From Pseudomonadota bacterium (GTDB taxonomy: Bacteria > Myxococcota_A > UBA796 > SXON01), in NCBI GenBank assembly GCA_005778355.1, contig SXON01000245.1:1-42860 (forward strand): DNA of 42,860 bases, read 5' to 3'. Below are positions 7,982 through 14,845 of this stretch, one piece after another. Each line of letters starts with the position of its first letter. Within the stretch, counting starts at the first letter, position 1. The notes beneath the pieces were generated by a model that saw only the letters and a program-made list of their open reading frames with translations, made no database searches and was not told the DNA's origin. The translations under genes were made by a program, and so were the position numbers.

Positions 7982-8608
7982 ATGCGCTACCTCCCCTGCG
8001 TTTTGCTCGTCGCCTGCTTCGACCGGGCCACGCTCGACGCCGATCTCGACCTCGGTCGCGACACGGCGCAGGGCACGCTGGTGTACAGCGCGGTGACCCG
8101 CGACGACCTCGACGGCTGCGGCAGCGCCACCGCCTGCGTGGACAGCTTGCGCGGGGCCCTCGCCAAGGTGCGCGAGGAGGCCGCCGCCAAGGGCGCCACG
8201 GTGCAGAGCGTGCTCGCCCGCGAGAGCCAGGGCATGCTCGACATCGCGCTGGCCTACCAGTCCTCGCTGGGCAAGTTCGATCCCCACGTCGGGGAGCTGT
8301 TTTTCGTCACCTTCGACCTCTCGAAGGCCCCGGGGGCGAAGGGCAAACCCGCCATCCTCGTGGGCTGGGAAAACAGCCCGGCGCTCGCCGTGTCGCTCAC
8401 GGGCGGCAAACAGCGCTACATCCATGGCCTCAGTCGCGACGACGGCAAGCCCTTCTCTGGCTTCCTCGTGGAGAAGGGCAAGGTACACCTGCACGTGGAG
8501 AAGCAGCCGCTCGACGAGGCGGGGAACGTGGCTCCGCCGAGGTCCTGGTTCGCAGAGGTGCCCGGCTTCACCGACGCCGCGCGGGCCGCCGGGCTACTCG
8601 CGCCCTGA
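7982..8608 (+). CDS. Predicted lipoprotein of unknown function
   Basis: A 208-residue protein I do not recognise. It begins with a short leader ending LLVAC (Cys12), so it is probably lipidated. The mature part is soluble, with GCGSATACVDSLRGALAKV (two Cys that could pair), an Ala/Lys/Glu-rich helix at about 55-80, and a C-terminal half with several beta-strand-like segments (VGELFFVTFDL, KPAILVGWEN, KVHLHVEKQP). No catalytic motif is visible. The stop TGA directly abuts the ATG of the cobyric acid synthase gene, so the two share an operon, which does not obviously explain the function. Confidence 0.7.
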   Translation: MRYLPCVLLVACFDRATLDADLDLGRDTAQGTLVYSAVTRDDLDGCGSATACVDSLRGALAKVREEAAAKGATVQSVLARESQGMLDIALAYQSSLGKFDPHVGELFFVTFDLSKAPGAKGKPAILVGWENSPALAVSLTGGKQRYIHGLSRDDGKPFSGFLVEKGKVHLHVEKQPLDEAGNVAPPRSWFAEVPGFTDAARAAGLLAP

Positions 8609-10096
8609 ATGAACGGTTGTCTCGTCGCCGGCACCGGCTCGGATGTTGGCAAGAGTTTCGTCGCCACCGCGATTTGTCGCATGCTCGCCGATCGCGGCCT
8701 CTCGGTCGCGCCCTTCAAGGCGCAAAACATGAGTAACAACGCGGGCGTCACCCGGAGCGGGCACGAGATGGCCCGCGCGCAGGTCGTCCAGGCGGAGGCC
8801 GCGCGGGTAGAACCGCATCCCGACATGAACCCGGTGCTCATCAAGCCGATGAGCGAGAAAAGTGCCGCGGTGATCCTGAATGGTCGCCCCATCGGCACGC
8901 ACGACGCGATGGCCTACTTCCGCGACACCTCGGCGCTCCGCCGCGAGGCCATGGCGGCGCTCGACCGGCTGCGCCAGCGCTACCCGGTGATCGTGGCCGA
9001 GGGGGCCGGTTCCTGCGCCGAGGTGAACCTGCGGGCGCGAGACTTCACGAACCTCGACGTTGCCCATCATGCACGCCTACCGACGGTGCTCGTGGCCGAC
9101 ATCGACCGCGGCGGGGTTTTCGCGCAGGTGGTGGGCACGCTGGCGGTGCTCGACGATCGCGACCGCTCGCTCATCAAGGGCGTGATCGTCAACCGCTTCC
9201 GCGGCGACCAGGCGCTCTTCGCCGATGGCGCCCGCTGGATCGAAGAAACCACCGGTCTCCCGGTGCTCGGGGTCTTGCCCTGGGACAAGAGCCTCAACGT
9301 CGAGTCGGAAGACGCCCTGCCTCCGGGGGCGCGGGTCGACCCGCCCGTGCCCCTGTCCACGCACCCCGAGCGCCTGCGCATCGCGATTCCGCTGGCCCCG
9401 CACATGGCGAACTTCACTGACTTCGGCCCGCTGGAGCTGCACTCCGAGATCGAGGTGCACTGGCTGTCGCGACCTCGGGCGCTCGTCGGCTACGACCTCG
9501 TTGTGCTCGCGGGCTCGCGGAACACCCGGGGCGACCTCGATCACTTCTGGCGGAGCGGCTGGGCGCAGGCGCTGAGGGACTGGGAGGACCGTCGTATCAT
9601 CGGTGTATGCGGGGGTTACCAGATGCTGGGCCGCGAGGTGGCCGACCCGCTCGGCGTTGAAGGCGCGCCTGGCGCCACCCGGGGACTGGGCTTGCTCGAC
9701 GTGAGCACGATCTTCGAAGCCGACAAGCGCGTGGGGCCGTCCCACGGGCGCTGGGGACAGGTGCCGCTCCGGGGCTACGAAATCCACCACGGGCGCACTG
9801 TCCGCCACTCCGGGCAGGCACCCGTGACCATCCTGTCGCGACCCGAGGGCGCGGTCCACGAGGACGACGGCGCCGTCTCCTCCGATGGCCGTTGCTGGGG
9901 CAGCTACCTGCACGGTCTCTTCGACCAGCCGCAAGCGCTCGCGGCGATGCTCGCCGAGGTGCGCCCCGATCTCGACCTTCGCGACATGGCCTCGCGACCG
10001 CCCTTCGACGTGGCCAAAGAGGCCATCTACGATCGCGTGGCGGCGCACTTCGCCGGGCACGTGGATGTCGGGCGGATGATTGACGCTCTAGAGTGA
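8609..10096 (+). CDS. cobQ: Cobyric acid synthase CobQ/CbiP (glutamine-hydrolysing)
   Basis: A 495-residue cytoplasmic enzyme that amidates adenosylcobyrinic a,c-diamide to adenosylcobyric acid, using glutamine and ATP, late in cobalamin synthesis. The N-terminal dethiobiotin-synthetase-like ATPase shows VAGTGSDVGKSFVATAICR and the CobQ signature FKAQNMSNNAGV. The C-terminal class I glutamine amidotransferase-like domain has the nucleophile in IIGVCGGYQMLG (Cys334) and the histidine region GSYLHGLFD. The length is normal for the family. The start is the ATG directly after the previous stop. No other cobalamin gene is in the window, and the gene converges with a DUF374 gene, overlapping it by 9 bp. 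Confidence 0.95.
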   Translation: MNGCLVAGTGSDVGKSFVATAICRMLADRGLSVAPFKAQNMSNNAGVTRSGHEMARAQVVQAEAARVEPHPDMNPVLIKPMSEKSAAVILNGRPIGTHDAMAYFRDTSALRREAMAALDRLRQRYPVIVAEGAGSCAEVNLRARDFTNLDVAHHARLPTVLVADIDRGGVFAQVVGTLAVLDDRDRSLIKGVIVNRFRGDQALFADGARWIEETTGLPVLGVLPWDKSLNVESEDALPPGARVDPPVPLSTHPERLRIAIPLAPHMANFTDFGPLELHSEIEVHWLSRPRALVGYDLVVLAGSRNTRGDLDHFWRSGWAQALRDWEDRRIIGVCGGYQMLGREVADPLGVEGAPGATRGLGLLDVSTIFEADKRVGPSHGRWGQVPLRGYEIHHGRTVRHSGQAPVTILSRPEGAVHEDDGAVSSDGRCWGSYLHGLFDQPQALAAMLAEVRPDLDLRDMASRPPFDVAKEAIYDRVAAHFAGHVDVGRMIDALE

Positions 10097-10624
10097 GCGC
10101 ATCACATCGGCCAGCGCCCCCTCCCCCGGGCGCCAGGTGCCGTAGCGAATCACCACGCGGGCGAAGGGCCAGGGCACGAGGAAACGATCCCAGGACTTCG
10201 CGCGGAAACCCGCCGCCTCGACCACGCCGAAGACCACCGGCACACCCTCGCGCAAGGCCAGGTTTTCCGCGCCGGGATGCACGGTGCGCGCCGGGCCGCG
10301 GGGACCATCCACCGCCAAGGCTGGCCGGAGTCCCTCGCGGATCGCGTCGCGACAGGCGAGCAAGGCCGCCGCGCCCCCGCGCGAGGTGGATCCCCGGATC
10401 ACGCCGTAGCCGAGTCGCGTCAAGACCTGCGCCACGAGCTCGCCGTCGCGACTCTTGCTCGCCATGCCCACCATGCCGAGCCCTCGGTGCAGCACGATCA
10501 TCGGCAGCTGGTCGCCGTGCCAGAAGGCCACCACGCAGGGGCCATCGACCGGCCAGGGTGGCCGCTCCACGCGCCAGGTGGCGGCCAAGATGCGCATGGC
10601 GAGGGCGATGAGCGTCGCGAGCAC
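10088..10624 (-). CDS. DUF374 / lysophospholipid acyltransferase-like protein
   Basis: About 178 residues from a GTG at 10624; an ATG at 10597 is the alternative. An N-terminal hydrophobic helix (VLATLIALAMRILAATW) is followed by VVAFWHGDQLPM, in which the WHG/Q block corresponds to the catalytic His motif of this group. SKSRDGELVAQVLTRLGYGVIRGS and AVDGPRGPARTVHPGAENLA are also diagnostic of DUF374 proteins. These are membrane-associated, KDO-transferase-adjacent acyltransferase-like proteins, so a role in lipid A or phospholipid acylation is likely but unproven. The gene is divergent from the lipoprotein at 10650 with only 25 bp between starts, and overlaps the 3' end of cobQ. Confidence 0.8.
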   Translation of the reverse strand: MLATLIALAMRILAATWRVERPPWPVDGPCVVAFWHGDQLPMIVLHRGLGMVGMASKSRDGELVAQVLTRLGYGVIRGSTSRGGAAALLACRDAIREGLRPALAVDGPRGPARTVHPGAENLALREGVPVVFGVVEAAGFRAKSWDRFLVPWPFARVVIRYGTWRPGEGALADVMRSL

Positions 10625-10637
10625 GTGGACCGGGCGA

Positions 10638-10643
10638 TAACTA
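10638..10643 (+). promoter_or_regulatory. -10-like hexamer TAACTA, 6 nt before the GTG at 10650
   Basis: TAACTA ends 6 nt before the GTG. It lacks the final T of TANNNT, so this is the weakest of the series; ATAACT one base earlier is an alternative. No Shine-Dalgarno sequence is visible in the 25-bp divergent gap. Confidence 0.25.
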
Positions 10644-10649
10644 ACGCCC

Positions 10650-11318
10650 GTGCGACTGATCCTCCCCCTCGTACTCCTCGGCTGCAGCACGACCCACGGC
10701 ATCAAGCCAGTGGGCAAGGGCGCCGTGTCGGTGGAAGGCAGCTTCGGCGGGCCCGTCACGATGGTGTTCGACGCGCCCATCCCGCTGCCGCTCACGACGC
10801 TCGGCGCCACCGTCGGTGCCACCGACACCACCGACGTGCACGCGGCGATCCACCCCACCGCCGTGGCGATGTTTGGCCTCGGCGCGGGCGACGTGGGCGT
10901 GTCGCAGCAGTTCCTCGAGAACGAGGGCGGGCGACCGCGGGTCATGGGCGACCTGACGTTCACGGCGGCCTTCGGCGACCGCGAGCCCGACCAGGGCGAC
11001 GAGGGGGGGTTCCGAGGCTTCCTGCAACCCTCGGTGACGGCGTCGTGGGACTGGGGGAAACAGCGCCAGTGCGCCGCCTACACCGGGCTCACCGCGTTCA
11101 TGGAGCCGGCCGCCGCGTTCCACGCCATCGGCGGTCTCTACGTGGGCAACCGCTTCGGCGTGGGCAAACAGCGCCGCGGGCACGTGGATCTCGAGCTGAA
11201 GTGGCTCGAGTTCTGGGCGTCGAGTGAGCCCATCGTCCCCGAGTTCGTCACCCCGGGCAACCTCGGCGCCGTTGAACTCCAAGTCGCCTACGGCTACCGC
11301 TTCGGAGGCAAGCCATGA
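10650..11318 (+). CDS. Predicted lipoprotein, possibly outer-membrane associated
   Basis: A 222-residue protein starting with GTG at 10650. The short leader ends LVLLGC (Cys12), a clear lipobox, followed by STTHGIKPVGKGAVSVEGSFGG. Alternating short hydrophobic stretches (VMGDLTFTAAFGD, FLQPSVTASWDWG, AVELQVAYGYRFG) and the aromatic-rich end look like outer-membrane beta-strands or a transport-associated beta-barrel, but I cannot name a family. Its TGA overlaps the ATG of the downstream hydrolase (ATGA), so the two lipoproteins are translationally coupled. Confidence 0.65.
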   Translation: MRLILPLVLLGCSTTHGIKPVGKGAVSVEGSFGGPVTMVFDAPIPLPLTTLGATVGATDTTDVHAAIHPTAVAMFGLGAGDVGVSQQFLENEGGRPRVMGDLTFTAAFGDREPDQGDEGGFRGFLQPSVTASWDWGKQRQCAAYTGLTAFMEPAAAFHAIGGLYVGNRFGVGKQRRGHVDLELKWLEFWASSEPIVPEFVTPGNLGAVELQVAYGYRFGGKP

Positions 11319-12148
11319 TCCTCCTCCTTGGCTGCTACTCGCTGGACGGTTTCTTCTTCTCGCCGCTCGCGGTCGACGCCTACGCGCTCGGCGGCGACGT
11401 CATCCCGGCGGACTGCCAGGAGCTGGTGGACTTCGAAGGCGACGCGGGCTCCCTCTACGGGGCCTGGGCGCACCAGCCCGAGGATGGCGAGGCCACCTGC
11501 GAGCCCGGCACGCCGAACCCCGACGCCAACGTCTTGCTCTTCTTCCACGGCAACGCCGACAACATCGACCACTACTGGAAAGACGTGGCGTTCTACTGGG
11601 AGTCGGGCTTCGAGGTCTTCATCTTCGACTACCGGGGCTACGGTCGTTCGGTCGGCGATCCCGATCACGACGGCGTGATCGCCGACGGCGCCGCCGCCAT
11701 CCACTTCGTGGAGGAGTCGGCAGGGCTCGGGAGCACCGAGATCGTCTACGTGGGCCTGTCGCTCGGCGGCTTCGTGAGCATCCACAACGTGGACCAGCGG
11801 CCGCCTCGCGTGCTGGTCACCGAGGACATGTTCGCCTCCGCGAAGTCCTTGCTCGACCAGGGCACGCTCCTCGACATCCCCCAGGGTTGGCTATTCGTCG
11901 ACCAGTTCGACAACCTCGCCGCCGCCCGCAGGATCCCGCCCGAGGTGCCCTACCTCGTCGTGCACGGCGAGAAAGACGACTACATCCAGCCGGAGAACGC
12001 GCGCCTGGTGTACGAGGCCGCCGCGAGCGACAGCAAGTACCTGTTCCTGGTACCGGGCATGGACCACGCCGAGACCATCGAGCAAGCCCCCGACACCTTC
12101 CGGCCCTGGCTCGAGTGCTGGGTTGAGCAGACCTGCGCCATCGAGTAG
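11315..12148 (+). CDS. Alpha/beta hydrolase lipoprotein
   Basis: A 277-residue protein beginning MILLLGC, with the candidate lipidated Cys at position 7. The alpha/beta hydrolase fold is shown by LLFFHGNADNI (oxyanion HGN), VFIFDYRGYGRS, the nucleophile elbow GLSLGG (Ser149), VVHGEKDDYI (acid Asp221 or Asp222) and PGMDHAE (His251). This pattern matches the BEM46/FrsA-like serine hydrolases; the substrate is unknown. The start ATG overlaps the preceding stop by 4 bp and there is no earlier in-frame start, so the tiny leader is not an annotation error. It converges directly on the thioredoxin-like gene (stops at 12148 and 12149). Confidence 0.85.
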   Translation: MILLLGCYSLDGFFFSPLAVDAYALGGDVIPADCQELVDFEGDAGSLYGAWAHQPEDGEATCEPGTPNPDANVLLFFHGNADNIDHYWKDVAFYWESGFEVFIFDYRGYGRSVGDPDHDGVIADGAAAIHFVEESAGLGSTEIVYVGLSLGGFVSIHNVDQRPPRVLVTEDMFASAKSLLDQGTLLDIPQGWLFVDQFDNLAAARRIPPEVPYLVVHGEKDDYIQPENARLVYEAAASDSKYLFLVPGMDHAETIEQAPDTFRPWLECWVEQTCAIE

Positions 12149-12709
12149 TTACAGAGCCGCGTTCACCGCCTCGATGATCGCCTCGTCGCTCGGGACGTCG
12201 AGCCGCTCGTGCACGACCATGTCGCGACCGATGATGAGCACCGCCGGGTAGGTGCCGTTGCGGACGATCCCCGAGCTAAAGCCGGCCTCGTCGGCGAGCA
12301 CCGGCTCCTGGATCCCGAAGTTGTCGGCCCACTCGTTGAGCTCGGCGTTGTCGGGCACGTCGGAACCGAGGTCTTCGGCGAGCACCGTGACGTAGCTGAA
12401 GTCTTCCTCGGCGTAGCCGTCGGCGAGCTCCTGGAGCCCGTGGGCGAGCACCTGGCAGGGGGCGCACCACATCGTCGACACGTCGAGCACCCACACCCGG
12501 CCATAGAACTGCCAGAGCGCCACGTCGTCGCCGTTCTGGTCGGGCACGCAGCTGTCGCTGGCCACCTCCCCCACCTCGTAGCCCTCGCCCACGAGGTCGA
12601 CGGGGGGCTCGCCGACGGGCCACTGGTTCTCGGGGAGCCCTTCGGCGCAAGCCCCGACCTTGGGGCTGGTCAACTCGGGGATGCAGGCCAGGAGCACAGT
12701 GAGAAGCAT
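12149..12709 (-). CDS. Thioredoxin-fold (TlpA/ResA-like) lipoprotein
   Basis: About 186 residues from the ATG at 12709, which gives a lipobox leader ending LLAC (Cys9). The thioredoxin-like domain carries the redox motif MWCAPCQ (Cys82 and Cys85) after VWVLDVST, then YVTVLAEDLG and the cis-proline region NGTYPAVLIIGRD. Such anchored proteins reduce or isomerise disulfides in the envelope, or service cytochrome c assembly. Extra Cys at 21 and 54 may form a structural bridge. TACACT lies 5 nt before the start. The gene is divergent from gshA, with 88 bp between starts. Confidence 0.85.
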   Translation of the reverse strand: MLLTVLLACIPELTSPKVGACAEGLPENQWPVGEPPVDLVGEGYEVGEVASDSCVPDQNGDDVALWQFYGRVWVLDVSTMWCAPCQVLAHGLQELADGYAEEDFSYVTVLAEDLGSDVPDNAELNEWADNFGIQEPVLADEAGFSSGIVRNGTYPAVLIIGRDMVVHERLDVPSDEAIIEAVNAAL

Positions 12710-12714
12710 GCGCC

Positions 12715-12720
12715 AGTGTA
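12715..12720 (-). promoter_or_regulatory. -10-like hexamer TACACT, 5 nt before the ATG at 12709
   Basis: On the minus strand TACACT is followed by GGCGC and then the ATG. It is the same hexamer as at 7970-7975. No -35 element is clear. This also suggests a leaderless or nearly leaderless transcript. Confidence 0.35.
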
Positions 12721-12797
12721 TCCGCGACAGGAAACGACGCAGCTTCGCCCGACCGTCGCTTGACGAGCAGGGGCCGACCGGGTGACGGGGGCGGCCC

Positions 12798-14105
12798 ATG
12801 TCTGCCCGCCTCACCGAAGCCGATCTCGTTGCCAGTTACGACGCCTACCACAGCCCCCGCGAGCGCTGGCTGGTGGGCGGGGAGTACGAACGAGCAATGG
12901 TGTATGGCGATGGTCGCGCCGTGGGCTACCACGACGAGCACGGCATCCACTGGCTGCTCGACCGTCTCCAGGCGCGCCTCGGCTGGAAGGCCAAGCACGA
13001 GGGCCCCTGGCCCATCGAGCTGCGCGGCGAGGGCGCGTCGATCACGCTCGAGCCAGGCGGCCAGGTGGAGCTCTCCGGGGCGCCCTTCCGGCGGCTCGGC
13101 GACCTCGCGGCCGAGGTTCGTCGCAATCGCGAGGCGCTCTACGCCTGCGTGGAGGGTCTCGACCAGCACTGGATCGCCTGCGGGCTCCATCCCTACGCGA
13201 GGATCGACGAGATCCGCTTCGTCCCCAAGGGTCGCTACGCGGTGATGGGCGATTTCTTGCCGCGCTACGGCGACCTCGCGCACTGGATGATGAAGGGCAC
13301 CTGCTGCGTCCAGGCCAACTTCGACTACGAGAGCGAGGAGGACTGCGCGGCGAAGTTCCACGCGTCACTCGATCTCGCGCCCTTGAACGTGGCCCTCTTC
13401 GCGAACTCGCCGCTGGCCGAGGGCAAGGAAACCCGCTGGATGAGCTACCGCGGCCACATCTGGACTCGGGTCGACCCCCGCCGCACGGGCTTCCCCCCCG
13501 GCGTGCGCGACGGCTACACCCATGCCGGCTGGATCGCGTACCTGCTCGATTGCCCGATGATGTTCTACATGCGCGACGGGCAATGGGCGCACGCCGAGGG
13601 ACGCACCTTCCGCGACTGGATGGACCAGGGCATCGATGGTTGTTTCCCCACCGCCGACGACTGGGCATTGCACCAGACGAGCGTCTTCCCCGAGGTGCGG
13701 GTGAAGCGGACCATCGAGATCCGCAGCGCCGACGCCGTGCCCATCGATCTCTCCATCGCCTTCTGCGCGCTGTGGACCGGCCTCCTCTACGGGGCCCTCG
13801 CCGACGCGCGCACGCTCGCGACAAGCTTCCGCGAGGCCGGGGGCAACGTGCCTGTCGAGCTTCGTTTCGCGGCCGCGGCGCGCAACGGTCTGGAGGGCGA
13901 CTATGGCGGCCGGCGCTACGCCCACTGGGCGGCCGAGCTCTGCGCGGTGGCCCGCCGGGGGCTCGTGACACTCGGCGAGGACGCCTCGCTGCTCGACCCG
14001 CTCGACGCGCTGGTGGCGACCGGTCGATCCCCGGCCGCGCGGCTACTCGATGCTTTCCGGGCCGATCCTTCGCCACGCAATGTGCTGGCGGTGGCCGCGT
14101 ACTAA
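12798..14105 (+). CDS. gshA: Glutamate-cysteine ligase (GCS2 family)
   Basis: A 435-residue cytoplasmic enzyme that joins glutamate and cysteine with ATP, the first step of glutathione synthesis. Family signatures are GGEYERAMV near residue 30, MMKGTCCVQANFDYESEEDCA (residues about 155-175), LFANSPLAEGKETRWMSYRGHIWTRVDPRRTG and RTIEIRSADAVP. These match the plant/alphaproteobacterial-type GCS2 ligases and the related EgtA of ergothioneine synthesis; glutathione is the more common role. The start ATG follows GGCGGCCC without a strong Shine-Dalgarno sequence. Glutathione synthetase is not in the window. The gene overlaps rlmB convergently by 4 bp. Confidence 0.88.
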   Translation: MSARLTEADLVASYDAYHSPRERWLVGGEYERAMVYGDGRAVGYHDEHGIHWLLDRLQARLGWKAKHEGPWPIELRGEGASITLEPGGQVELSGAPFRRLGDLAAEVRRNREALYACVEGLDQHWIACGLHPYARIDEIRFVPKGRYAVMGDFLPRYGDLAHWMMKGTCCVQANFDYESEEDCAAKFHASLDLAPLNVALFANSPLAEGKETRWMSYRGHIWTRVDPRRTGFPPGVRDGYTHAGWIAYLLDCPMMFYMRDGQWAHAEGRTFRDWMDQGIDGCFPTADDWALHQTSVFPEVRVKRTIEIRSADAVPIDLSIAFCALWTGLLYGALADARTLATSFREAGGNVPVELRFAAAARNGLEGDYGGRRYAHWAAELCAVARRGLVTLGEDASLLDPLDALVATGRSPAARLLDAFRADPSPRNVLAVAAY

Positions 14106-14845
14106 CCCCGCTGCCGCACCCGCTCGAACATCAAGATCGCCGCCGACACGCTCACGTTCAGGCTCTGCAAGCCGCCGGCCAGCGGGATGCCGGCCACGTG
14201 GTCGCAACGTTTGCGCAGCGCAGGCGACAGGCCCTTGTCTTCGCCGCCGAGAACGAGCGCCACCGGACCCCGCAGGTCGAGCTGCCAGGGCGGGACCCCA
14301 TCCATGTCGGCGCCGACTGTCGTAATTCCACAACGCTGGATCTGGGCCAGCGCGCTCGACAGTCCCTCCCGGATCACCGGCACCGCCTCCGCCCCGCCCA
14401 TCGCCACCCGCTGCACCACCGGCGTGAGGCCCTTGCCTCGCTCGGTGGGAACGATCACCGCGTCGACGCCGGCGCCGAGCGCGCTCCGCAGGATGGCGCC
14501 AAGGTTGTGCTCGTACTGCACCTCGTCGACGAGCACGAGGAAGGGCTCGGGCGTCCGGTCGAGCAGCTCCTTGACACTCGGCTGCGGCAGGGGGTCGGCC
14601 TCGGCGATGATGCCGTTGTGCACACCTGTCTGTGACATGCGGTCGAGCACCGACCGCTCGATGCGCTCGACCACCGTCGCCGAGCGGGCAGCGAGCGCGA
14701 GGATGTCGGATAGTCGAGCGTCCGGTCGAGCGCCGCCGTCGAGCCAGATGCGCCGGACGCGGCGACGGGCGCGACTGAGCGCCTCGTACACCACATTGCG
14801 TCCTTCCAGCCGGTCGCCCCGGACCGGCGGTACCGGCAAGGCCAT
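14102..14845 (-). CDS. rlmB: TrmH/SpoU-family 23S rRNA 2'-O-ribose methyltransferase (RlmB-like)
   Basis: A 247-residue protein. The N-terminal substrate-binding part starts LEGRNVVYEALSRAR, as in RlmB/TrmH. The SPOUT domain carries the three family motifs: DEVQYEHNLGAILRSALG, PVALVLGGEDKGLSP and IPLAGGLQSLNVSVSAAILMFE, which form the trefoil knot binding SAM. RlmB methylates the G2251 ribose of 23S rRNA, but a related tRNA or rRNA target is possible. The ATG directly follows the stop of the PilB-receiver fusion (TAGATG), so it is the last gene of the minus-strand run that begins with the mscS-like gene. An rRNA modifier in this operon is probably incidental. Confidence 0.88.
   Translation of the reverse strand: MALPVPPVRGDRLEGRNVVYEALSRARRRVRRIWLDGGARPDARLSDILALAARSATVVERIERSVLDRMSQTGVHNGIIAEADPLPQPSVKELLDRTPEPFLVLVDEVQYEHNLGAILRSALGAGVDAVIVPTERGKGLTPVVQRVAMGGAEAVPVIREGLSSALAQIQRCGITTVGADMDGVPPWQLDLRGPVALVLGGEDKGLSPALRKRCDHVAGIPLAGGLQSLNVSVSAAILMFERVRQRG

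Noticed and set aside
14102-14845. A tRNA-type TrmH specific function for the SPOUT enzyme
   Set aside because: The N-terminal LEGRNVVYEAL part and overall length fit RlmB better, though the exact target cannot be proven.
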